Of a stretch of DNA of 7,558 nucleotides, positions 1 through 5,204 are shown piece after piece. The notes beneath the pieces are model-generated. The model ran no database searches and was not told the DNA's origin. It saw nothing but the letters and a program-made list of their open reading frames with translations. The DNA comes from Sulfurimonas sp. (GTDB taxonomy: Bacteria; Campylobacterota; Campylobacteria; Campylobacterales; Sulfurimonadaceae). Numbering within the stretch: the first letter of the stretch is position 1; every line of letters starts with the position of its first letter. The stretch lies in assembly GCA_012963655.1 (NCBI GenBank), contig DTVI01000230.1:6712-14269 (forward strand). The letters are read 5' to 3'. A program made the position numbers and the translations under genes.

Positions 1-211
1 TAAATATATCATTCATATATTTCACATTTGATACATCCCATCCTAATATATCCTGACTAAATAACACACATTCACTAAACATATAACTCATATCTTTTAC
101 ACTTGATACATCCCACCCCGAAATATCCTGATTAAACTCCTCACATTCATAAAACATCTCATACATATTAGTTACATTTGAAACATCCCATCCCGATATA
201 TCCTGATTAAA
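1..211 (-). repeat. 75-bp in-frame tandem repeats in the DUF285 gene
   Basis: Units lie at 137-211, 62-136 and 1-61 (the last is cut). Each encodes 25 residues beginning F-(N/S)-Q-D-I-x-G-W-D-V. The units have diverged at third codon positions and at several residues, so they are an old protein repeat rather than a fresh DNA duplication. The array continues beyond the left edge. Confidence 0.85.
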
Positions 212-331
212 TGTCACACACCCTTCGAATAACTCACTCATATCAGTAATTTCTGAAGTATCTACATCTGTTACATTTTTATTATTTTTAATCATTTCAA
301 TTAATGTTTCTCTATTTACTTTTATCTTCAT
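1..331 (-). CDS. BspA-like / DUF285 repeat protein, N-terminal part (cut by window edge)
   Basis: Reading leftward from an ATG at 331-329, 110 codons stay open to the window edge, so only the N-terminus is seen. The protein begins MKIKVNRETLIEMIKNN and then enters 25-residue repeats. FNQDISGWDV occurs at residues 41-50 and 66-75, and FSQDILGWDV at 91-100, each followed by S-(N/S)-V-x-x-M-x-x-(M/I)-F. Residues 16-40 are a degenerate first unit (DTSEITDMSELFEGC). This is the signature of the DUF285/BspA-type leucine-rich-like repeat family (PF03382), found in surface proteins of mycoplasmas and many free-living bacteria and thought to act in binding or adhesion. No signal peptide is visible at this start, which is odd for a surface protein; export may use another route or the protein may be cytoplasmic. 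An AGAGGAAAT Shine-Dalgarno stretch precedes the ATG and supports the start. The family is fairly sure; the role is unknown. Confidence 0.85.
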   Translation of the reverse strand, partial: MKIKVNRETLIEMIKNNKNVTDVDTSEITDMSELFEGCVTFNQDISGWDVSNVTNMYEMFYECEEFNQDISGWDVSSVKDMSYMFSECVLFSQDILGWDVSNVKYMNDIF

Positions 332-360
332 TTTTATTTCCTCTTTGATACTTATAGATG

Positions 361-366
361 ATTATA
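361..366 (-). promoter_or_regulatory. Candidate -10 box for the DUF285 gene
   Basis: On the minus strand TATAAT lies 29 bp upstream of the ATG and follows a short T run, as in Campylobacterota sigma-70 promoters, which often lack a -35 consensus. No good -35 is seen. It predicts a leader of about 20-25 nt that contains the GAGG Shine-Dalgarno (340-343). Confidence 0.45.
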
Positions 367-651
367 AAAACATCTTGTGTGTCTATATTTGTCCTTCAAA
401 TAATTCATTATTTAAAATGATGTATCTTTAACTTTAGTACTTGTTCAATTGGAAGCTATTAAGGTATGAAATATAATTAAAAACTGAAAGATTGATTTAA
501 TAGTTGAGTTATGTGGACTCTTATAATAAGGTATTTTTTTTGTGACTAACTATCGGTATATGAAATATTCCCTCTACTAGCTTTTATACCGCCCCTATGC
601 TTAACTTTCTTGCTTAATCGCTTGTATTCCTTTTGGAGTTTTATCGAACTT

Positions 652-669
652 TTTAGGTCTTAACCTAAA
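652..669. repeat. Short inverted repeat (7-bp arms, 4-nt loop)
   Basis: TTTAGGT at 652-658 and ACCTAAA at 663-669 are perfect complements around a CTTA loop. No T-tract follows on either strand, so it is not a typical intrinsic terminator. Its function is unknown. Confidence 0.35.
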
Positions 670-824
670 TAAGAAATTTACTTAGACAGTATAAATTTTA
701 GTACTTTAATACTTAGTACGTATTTGTGTATATCAATTCAAACAAGTTTGGCAGAATTACCCCGTTTCATATTACGTAATTCTATAACCTTAGCACTACC
801 AAAAAAATTAAATAAGAAGATTTT

Positions 825-861
825 TATAAGGTGCTATAAAACATTTAACTACTACCTTATA
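825..861. repeat. Inverted repeat around the promoter of the 883-1551 gene
   Basis: TATAAGGT (825-832) and ACCTTATA (854-861) are perfect 8-bp complements separated by 21 bp and offset by 29 bp, close to three helical turns. The pair encloses the TGCTATAAA box. It could be a two-site operator or a leader hairpin; the AT-rich sequence makes chance a real alternative. Confidence 0.4.
835..840 (+). promoter_or_regulatory. Candidate extended -10 box for the 883-1551 gene
   Basis: TGCTATAAA (832-840) fits an extended -10 (TG-n-TATAAA) and would give a leader of about 35 nt. A second candidate, TATAAT at 860-865, would leave only about 10 nt of leader. No clear -35 is seen for either. The first box lies between the arms of the 825-861 inverted repeat; the second overlaps its right arm. 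Confidence 0.35.
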
Positions 862-882
862 TAATATTTCCAAAGGTATAAA

Positions 883-1551
883 ATGATTTTTTCTATATTT
901 ATGTCAATGACTGGTGGTCTATTCAAGGTTCAAAATCCTGAAATCGCCACGACTATAATAAGCCTAATTACTTTAATAGTTGCCTTGTACGCACTTACTG
1001 CTTGGAAGAAGCAGCACAAAATAAAAATACTTACATCTTTTTTGGATGAGCTAACAGATAATGTTCATGAGTTTACTCAACTTATGAACATTCCTTTACA
1101 ACATTTAAAGTTAATTGAAATGTTACATGAGGAGTATAAATATGATACTAATTTTGATAGTAATATTAAAAACCATTCTGCAATATTATTCATACAAGCG
1201 CATGGTGAAGAACACCATAAAATGATGCGTAGTTCCTTATCAGATTGTATTTGCTCCTACGCAAAGATAAGTTCGCTAATGGTTAAAGGAAAAGTTCTTT
1301 GTATACGCGAATATAGTGAATGCCTAAGTTCTTGTAATTCGTTACTACAACAATACGAGATTCTTGATCTATACTGTGCTAACCTAGCAATTAAAAACAG
1401 AAATTGGGAAAACCCTAAGGTTGTACAGAATTTAGATTTTATGATGCGCACTAATAATATATTAAACAAAAACTTGCTTGATGCTAAATTAAAATACAAT
1501 GCTTTTCTTGAACGTGAATATACTTATATATTTTCAAAATGTAAAAAATAA
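883..1551 (+). CDS. Unrecognised protein with one N-terminal membrane segment
   Basis: A 222-residue protein that I do not recognise. Residues 21-41 (IATTIISLITLIVALYALTAW) form one hydrophobic segment, followed at once by KKQHKIK, so by the positive-inside rule the long C-terminal part is probably cytoplasmic. That part (about 50-222) looks largely helical. It contains an HGEEHH cluster (107-112) and seven cysteines (122, 124, 140, 147, 151, 165, 220), which might bind metal, though no known motif is formed. AAAGG at 872-876, spaced 6 nt from the ATG, supports the 883 start over ATGs at 901 and 907. The gene is AT-rich and convergent with ssrA, with a 56-bp gap. Proteins of this layout are common in genomic islands and integron-like cassettes. 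A real gene is likely from its length and ribosome binding site; the function is unknown. Confidence 0.7.
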   Translation: MIFSIFMSMTGGLFKVQNPEIATTIISLITLIVALYALTAWKKQHKIKILTSFLDELTDNVHEFTQLMNIPLQHLKLIEMLHEEYKYDTNFDSNIKNHSAILFIQAHGEEHHKMMRSSLSDCICSYAKISSLMVKGKVLCIREYSECLSSCNSLLQQYEILDLYCANLAIKNRNWENPKVVQNLDFMMRTNNILNKNLLDAKLKYNAFLEREYTYIFSKCKK

Positions 1552-1607
1552 TATACTACAAACTTCTTAACTCTCTCTCATGATAAGGGGTTTTTAGATT
1601 AGGTGAT

Positions 1608-1988
1608 TGGTGGAGACGTGCGGGATCGAACCGCAGTCCTAAAATGGATAGAAAAAGGCGTCTACATGTTTAGAAAGGTTGTTTAGGTTTAATCTTAATT
1701 TCACACAACCTGCAAGGCTAGATAAGACGATTCTCTAAGTTCGTTTTCAGTCGAGACATCCCGAAAATATATCTATCATAAGGGTTATACTTCAAAATCT
1801 TTTCTCAGATAGTATTGAAAAGCGAAGCAGCCCGTCCTCTTGCGAGGGGGTAAAACTTATGCTACTGCGTAAGCTGGGCGGTAATTAGTGTTGTTTGCGT
1901 TTAAGCAAGTTGAGCCGCGTAACGGAAATGCTCAGTCCGACATGCAACCAATCTCCGAAACCACTCCAGTCGAAGCCAAGTCGTCCCC
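1608..1988 (-). ncRNA. ssrA: Transfer-messenger RNA (tmRNA)
   Basis: tmRNA rescues ribosomes stalled on broken mRNA and, with SmpB, adds a degradation tag. The mature 5' end is GGGGACGACTTGGCTTCGAC at 1988 and the 3' end is CGTCTCCACCA at 1608, giving about 381 nt. The first seven bases pair with the 3' CGTCTCC (one G-U) to form the acceptor stem, and the CCA is encoded. The T-arm motif GGTTCGATCCC and the GGACTGCGG just before it are typical of the tRNA-like domain. The tag frame starts with the resume codon GCA. It is a standard one-piece tmRNA, not the permuted two-piece form. It lies 95 bp downstream of the trpA stop on the same strand, with its own candidate promoter. No hairpin plus T-run was found past the 3' end, so how transcription ends is unclear. 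Confidence 0.97.
1857..1898 (-). other. ssrA: tmRNA proteolysis-tag reading frame
   Basis: From the resume codon GCA at 1898 the frame reads ANNTNYRPAYAVA followed by TAA (1859-1857). The ANN start and the PAYA core match Campylobacterota tags (Campylobacter and Helicobacter tags contain APAYAKAA). The end is -AVA rather than the more usual -KAA or -LAA. Confidence 0.93.
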
Positions 1989-1992
1989 AAGA

Positions 1993-2009
1993 TTATCCGT
2001 AATGGATAA
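1993..2009. repeat. Inverted repeat just upstream of the mature tmRNA 5' end
   Basis: TTATCC and GGATAA form 6-bp arms around a 5-nt loop, ending 4 nt before the mature 5' end. If transcription starts near 2028 this is a hairpin in the precursor leader, next to where RNase P should cut. It may instead be chance or a promoter-region operator. Confidence 0.4.
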
Positions 2010-2034
2010 AGGTAAGTGTCACTAATATGATGTA

Positions 2035-2040
2035 AGTATA
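2035..2040 (-). promoter_or_regulatory. Candidate -10 box for ssrA
   Basis: On the minus strand TGCTATACT (2043-2035) is an extended -10 element. It lies about 47 nt upstream of the mature tmRNA, predicting a leader of roughly 40 nt to be removed by RNase P. The -35 region is poor, as is common in this phylum. Confidence 0.45.
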
Positions 2041-2073
2041 GCAGGTCTGAGTTTAAAGGAAGGGAGTGTTGTA

Positions 2074-2096
2074 GATAAACTCTTTAAGAGTTTATC
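2074..2096. repeat. 23-bp palindrome over the trpA stop codon
   Basis: GATAAACTC (2074-2082) and GAGTTTATC (2088-2096) are perfect 9-bp arms around TTTAA, and the trpA stop codon (2084-2086) sits in the loop. It would fold as an RNA hairpin at the end of the trpA message. The minus strand continues TACAACACTCCC, so there is no U-tract and it is not a standard intrinsic terminator; it may protect the 3' end, process the RNA or terminate weakly. Confidence 0.55.
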
Positions 2097-2824
2097 GTGT
2101 CTTTGATATTTCTTGCTATCTGGCCACACTTAGTAATTTTTTGAGTGTTTGAAAGAGAGTCATCAAGAAGTACTTGAATAAAGGCAGAACCAACGATAAC
2201 ACCATCTGCTCCTTCTACCTTTTCTTTAGCTGTTTTCTCATTTACACCAAAGCCAACAAAAACAGGTGTTTGTGTGTAGTCTTTGATAGACGTAATGATA
2301 GGTTGAAGGTCTTCTGACTTACCTGAGCCTGTAATGCCTGCGTAAGCCACAAGGTAAATAAACTTTTGTGCCTCTGATACTACTTCTTTGATACGTGCAT
2401 CTGTATCTGTTGGTGCAACAAAGGCAATATTTGCCACATGATTTTTATTAAAAAGACTAGCATAAGTCTTTGCTTCCTCATGAGGAAGATCTGGGATAAT
2501 CATTCCTGAAATCCCTAACTCTTTTGCCTTTGGAAGAAGTTTATCCATATTGTATTGATAAAAAAGATTAAAATAACCCATCCATAATATATCTACGTCT
2601 TTAGCCACTTGCGCTGACACATCTAAAAGGTCTTGAAATTTAAAACCAAGATCAAGTGCCTTATGGTTTGCTTTTTCTATAACAGGGCCATCTGCAACAG
2701 GGTCAGAAAAAGGGACACCTAATTCAATAGAATCCACACCATTTTTTGAAAGACTAAGGGCTAGGTCTACTGTAAAGTTTTTGTCAGGGTATCCTGTCGT
2801 AATATAACCTACTAATTGTTTCAA
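2084..2824 (-). CDS. trpA: Tryptophan synthase alpha subunit
   Basis: TrpA cleaves indole-3-glycerol phosphate to indole and glyceraldehyde 3-phosphate. Indole passes to TrpB in the alpha2-beta2 complex, in the last step of tryptophan synthesis in the cytoplasm. The 246-residue TIM barrel has IELGVPFSDPVADGP (33-47), in which E34 and D45 match the catalytic Glu49 and Asp60 of the E. coli enzyme. GITGSG (163-168) and FVGFGV (189-194) match the phosphate-binding region. It lacks the N-terminal helix of the 268-residue E. coli protein. The start is TTG at 2824-2822, with GGAG (2833-2830) five bases upstream; it overlaps the stop of the HPt gene by 4 nt (TTGA). No trpB or other trp gene is in the window, and trpA is downstream of an unrelated signalling gene, so it appears separated from the rest of the pathway or left at the end of a split operon. 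Confidence 0.97.
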   Translation of the reverse strand: MKQLVGYITTGYPDKNFTVDLALSLSKNGVDSIELGVPFSDPVADGPVIEKANHKALDLGFKFQDLLDVSAQVAKDVDILWMGYFNLFYQYNMDKLLPKAKELGISGMIIPDLPHEEAKTYASLFNKNHVANIAFVAPTDTDARIKEVVSEAQKFIYLVAYAGITGSGKSEDLQPIITSIKDYTQTPVFVGFGVNEKTAKEKVEGADGVIVGSAFIQVLLDDSLSNTQKITKCGQIARNIKDTINS

Positions 2825-3225
2825 AAAGTCTCCATATCTGGTAGTTTTAAAAGGGAAAAGCTAATTTTACTCATAAAGTGATCCATTTTCAGGTCTTCTT
2901 GCCATTTAATGTACATATCATTTACAGACACTAACCATGAAATAACTTCATCATTAGCCGGGCCCTCTATATAACGCATTCTTTCAAGAGAATCTTCCAC
3001 AAAGGTTGATAAACGAACCATAGTCTCAATCTTTAAAAATCCTGAAGCAGATTTTATATTATGGAAAATTCTAAAAAGCTCGTCTAGGGCATTGGAATAA
3101 CGCTCAGCCTTACCTAAGTCAATGATAAGAGGTTCCATCATTTCTACCATCATCGCATAATGGTCTAAGAACTCATCTACGATTTCAAAGTCATAATTTT
3201 CTTCTAAGTCACGACGAGCGCCCAT
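2821..3225 (-). CDS. Stand-alone HPt (histidine phosphotransfer) domain protein
   Basis: A 134-residue, mostly helical protein. FHNIKSASGFLKI (54-66) matches the HPt motif H-x-x-K-x-x-x-G-F-L, with H55 the expected phosphorylated histidine and K58 and G62 conserved. HPt domains (PF01627) pass phosphate between receiver domains or form the P1 domain of CheA-type kinases. No kinase or receiver domain is fused and none is encoded nearby, so its partners are unknown. The C-terminal part (about 90-134) is an extension beyond the four-helix core. The ATG at 3225 has AGGAG (3236-3232) 6 nt upstream. It is the first gene of a probable two-gene unit with trpA, overlapping its start, which suggests translational coupling. 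It diverges from panB. The domain call is strong; the pathway served is not known. Confidence 0.87.
   Translation of the reverse strand: MGARRDLEENYDFEIVDEFLDHYAMMVEMMEPLIIDLGKAERYSNALDELFRIFHNIKSASGFLKIETMVRLSTFVEDSLERMRYIEGPANDEVISWLVSVNDMYIKWQEDLKMDHFMSKISFSLLKLPDMETF
2830..2833 (-). promoter_or_regulatory. Ribosome binding site that fixes the TTG start of trpA
   Basis: On the minus strand GGAG is followed by ACTTT and then TTG. The nearby in-frame alternatives are worse, and the protein from this TTG begins directly with the first barrel strand (KQLVGYITTGYPD). The site lies inside the end of the HPt coding region. Confidence 0.7.
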
Positions 3226-3248
3226 TGCTTCTCCTAAATATTAGTGTC

Positions 3249-3254
3249 ATTATA
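3249..3254 (-). promoter_or_regulatory. Candidate promoter (-10) of the HPt-trpA unit
   Basis: On the minus strand TTGCTATAATG contains TATAAT with an extended TG-n element, 23 bp upstream of the HPt ATG. The upstream DNA is rich in T runs and has no clear -35, as in other Campylobacterota promoters. Confidence 0.6.
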
Positions 3255-3317
3255 GCAATAAAGGAAAAATATTTCTATACTACTGCCTTTAAAAAAATAA
3301 ATTGACAATAGATTTAG

Positions 3318-3323
3318 TATAAT
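3318..3323 (+). promoter_or_regulatory. Candidate promoter (-10) of the panB-ruvB-permease unit
   Basis: TTTAGTATAATA carries a perfect TATAAT, 44 bp upstream of the panB ATG. TTGACA at 3302-3307 is only 10 bp away, too close to be its -35; the A-rich stretch near 3290-3300 sits at the right distance. Together with the HPt -10 it makes this 142-bp region a divergent promoter. Confidence 0.6.
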
Positions 3324-3367
3324 ACGATAACATTCGCGTAAATAATTTTATTATAAAGGTAATACCT

Positions 3368-4159
3368 ATGAAGAAAAAGCTCTCTATTCATGCTATTAAA
3401 AAAGCAAAAAATGAACGTTTATTAACGATGATTACTGCTTATGATGCTATTTTTGCAACACTATTTGAAGACAGTGCTGACATCATACTAGTTGGTGATA
3501 GTTTAAATATGAGTTTTGGGGGTAAGCCTGATACATTATCTGCCACGCTAGATCAGATGATTTATCATACAAACGCAGTATGTAATGGGGCTAAAAACAC
3601 CTTTGTAATTTGTGACATGCCTTTTGGAACCTATAACAGTCCAAGAGCTGCACTAAAAAATGCCGTACGTGTTTATCAAGAATCACCTGCAGACGCGGTT
3701 AAGATTGAAGGTGGAAAAGACAAGGCAGAACTTGTTAAGACCCTAACAGATAACGGCATAGCTGTATGTGGACATATTGGTCTTCTTCCTCAGTCTGTTC
3801 GTGGTGAGGGTGGTTATATCGTTCGTGGAAAAGATGTAACTGATATGGAAAGACTTATAGAAGATGCTGAGGCTATTGAAGCAGCAGGAGCCTTTGCCAT
3901 AGTCATTGAAGGTGTTAAGCCTGAGGTAGCCAAGGCCATTAAACTAGCGATAAAAGTACCTATCATCGGAATTGGTGCAGGTGCTGATGTTGATGGTCAA
4001 GTCTTAGTATTTTCAGACATGTTAGGTCTTTTTGAAGCCTTTACTCCTAAGTTTGTTAAAAAATATATGGACGGAGCTAGTATTGTAAAAGAAGCTGTTT
4101 CAACTTATAAAAAAGAGGTTGAAAATAAATCTTTCCCCGCAAATGAGCATACTTACTAA
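3368..4159 (+). CDS. panB: 3-methyl-2-oxobutanoate hydroxymethyltransferase
   Basis: PanB adds a hydroxymethyl group from 5,10-methylene-tetrahydrofolate to 2-oxoisovalerate (3-methyl-2-oxobutanoate), giving ketopantoate, the first committed step to pantothenate and CoA. The 263 residues match the family length. Expected residues are present: D44 in LVGDS, D83 in CDMPFG (both metal-binding), K112 and E114 in VKIEGG, H136 in GHIGLLPQ, and catalytic E181 in VIEGV; GIGAG is at 201-205. The short C-terminal tail with SFP (255-257) is typical. AAAGG (3355-3359) supports the ATG. It is the first gene of a plus-strand run with ruvB 14 bp downstream. No panC or panD is nearby. Function assigned with high confidence. 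Confidence 0.98.
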   Translation: MKKKLSIHAIKKAKNERLLTMITAYDAIFATLFEDSADIILVGDSLNMSFGGKPDTLSATLDQMIYHTNAVCNGAKNTFVICDMPFGTYNSPRAALKNAVRVYQESPADAVKIEGGKDKAELVKTLTDNGIAVCGHIGLLPQSVRGEGGYIVRGKDVTDMERLIEDAEAIEAAGAFAIVIEGVKPEVAKAIKLAIKVPIIGIGAGADVDGQVLVFSDMLGLFEAFTPKFVKKYMDGASIVKEAVSTYKKEVENKSFPANEHTY

Positions 4160-4173
4160 TGGACCTAATTTAA
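4159..4173 (+). other. Four-codon frame bridging the panB stop and the ruvB start
   Basis: The panB TAA (4157-4159) shares its last A with an ATG that reads M-D-L-I and stops at 4171-4173, immediately before the ruvB ATG. It is in frame with ruvB. It may let ribosomes ending panB restart at ruvB, or it may be chance. Confidence 0.3.
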
Positions 4174-5184
4174 ATGGATCATACAGTAGAAATTGAAAAA
4201 TTCACTTCTGAGTCGGAACTAGAACTTACCCTTAGACCTGACTCTTGGGATGAGTATATTGGACAAGAGCAATTAAAAAAGAATCTTGGTGTTTTTATAC
4301 AAGCGGCTAAAAAGCGTGAAGAGTCCTTAGACCATGTTCTTTTTTATGGACCCCCTGGTTTGGGTAAAACCACCTTAGGTCTTATCATCGCATCAGAAAT
4401 GAATACCAACATCAAAGTCACTGCCGCACCTATGATAGAAAAGTCAGGTGACTTAGCCGCTATTTTAACAAATCTTGATGAGGGTGATATTCTTTTTATA
4501 GATGAAATCCACCGTCTTTCTCCAGCAGTTGAAGAAATATTATATCCAGCTATGGAAGACTTTAGACTTGATATTATCATCGGTTCAGGCCCTGCTGCGC
4601 AAACTGTTAAGATCGACCTTCCTCGTTTTACCCTTATTGGGGCAACAACACGTGCGGGAATGCTCTCAAATCCTCTTCGTGATCGCTTTGGAATGAATTT
4701 TAGACTTCAATTTTATAACACACAAGAACTTGCAACTATCATGATAAAAGCGTCTGATAAGCTTGAAAAACCTATAGAAAGACCTGCTGCCCTTGAGATA
4801 TCTCGCAGAAGTCGAGGAACACCTAGAATTGCACTTAGGCTCTTAAGACGTGTTCGTGACTTTGCCGAGGTTGCAGATGAAGAGTCTATTCTTTATGAGA
4901 GAACCCAATACGCCCTAAATGAACTTGGTATTAATGACAATGGCTTTGATGAGATGGACATTAGATTGCTTCAACTCCTTGTAGATGCCAAAGGTAAGGC
5001 TATGGGTTTAAGTACTCTAGCGGCTGCCTTAAGTGAGGATGAGGGAACTATTGAAGATGTGTTTGAACCTTACTTACTTGCTAATGGTTATTTAGAAAGA
5101 ACGGCAAGAGGAAGAATTGCTACACAAAAAACATATGAAGTATTAAAATTTAAGACCCTTAATACTGACACCTTATTTGAATAA
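4174..5184 (+). CDS. ruvB: Holliday junction branch migration helicase subunit RuvB
   Basis: RuvB is the AAA+ ring motor that, with RuvA, drives branch migration at Holliday junctions; RuvC then resolves them. The 336 residues match the family. In order: Walker A GPPGLGKT (59-66), Walker B ILFIDEIH (106-113), sensor 1 GATTR (156-160), arginine finger R169 in PLRDRF, sensor 2 RGTPRIA (214-220), and the C-terminal winged helix with GYLERTARGR (305-314). The ATG at 4174 gives the MDxxVEIEKF start I associate with Campylobacterota RuvB. Its ribosome binding site is weak (GGA at 4161-4163), and it is preceded by a four-codon frame ATG GAC CTA ATT TAA (4159-4173) that begins within the panB stop and ends directly against this ATG, hinting at coupling to panB translation. 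No ruvA or ruvC is in the window, as is common in this phylum. Confidence 0.98.
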   Translation: MDHTVEIEKFTSESELELTLRPDSWDEYIGQEQLKKNLGVFIQAAKKREESLDHVLFYGPPGLGKTTLGLIIASEMNTNIKVTAAPMIEKSGDLAAILTNLDEGDILFIDEIHRLSPAVEEILYPAMEDFRLDIIIGSGPAAQTVKIDLPRFTLIGATTRAGMLSNPLRDRFGMNFRLQFYNTQELATIMIKASDKLEKPIERPAALEISRRSRGTPRIALRLLRRVRDFAEVADEESILYERTQYALNELGINDNGFDEMDIRLLQLLVDAKGKAMGLSTLAAALSEDEGTIEDVFEPYLLANGYLERTARGRIATQKTYEVLKFKTLNTDTLFE

Positions 5185-5204
5185 AACTTTGGGAGAGTGA
5201 AAAT

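Larger units (their letters stand above)
332..882. other. AT-rich gap of about 550 bp with no convincing gene
   Basis: Both strands are broken by frequent stops. It holds candidate promoters for both flanking genes, a 7-bp-arm inverted repeat (652-669), an 8-bp-arm inverted repeat (825-861), and short recurring motifs such as TTTAGTACTT at 433-442 and 697-706 (TTAGTAC again at 713-719). A 26-codon open stretch on the minus strand (601-681) reads like protein (RLRPKKFDKTPKGIQAIKQE) but has no start codon; it could be a gene remnant. No tRNA, CRISPR or insertion-sequence end was recognised. Confidence 0.5.

Noticed and set aside
1..211. CRISPR-like periodic repeats at the left edge
   Set aside because: The 75-bp period is in frame, diverged, and encodes 25-residue DUF285 units; there are no spacers.
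1257..1499. Open frame of 80 codons on the minus strand
   Set aside because: It lies wholly antisense inside the better supported 883-1551 gene, has no ribosome binding site I can see and no recognisable protein features.
1541..1607. Intrinsic terminator between the orphan gene and ssrA
   Set aside because: There are T runs but no stable hairpin with a following T-tract on either strand.
1655..1666. GGCGTCTA in ssrA, also in the hairpin at 7360-7367
   Set aside because: A shared 8-mer with no similarity around it; consistent with chance and not an att or transposon duplication.
3302..3307. TTGACA as the -35 box of the panB promoter
   Set aside because: It is only 10 bp from TATAAT at 3318; sigma-70 promoters need about 16-18 bp, and no good -10 lies 17 bp downstream.
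4344..4696. Open frames overlapping ruvB on both strands
   Set aside because: They sit inside the conserved AAA+ core of ruvB and are by-products of its codon use.
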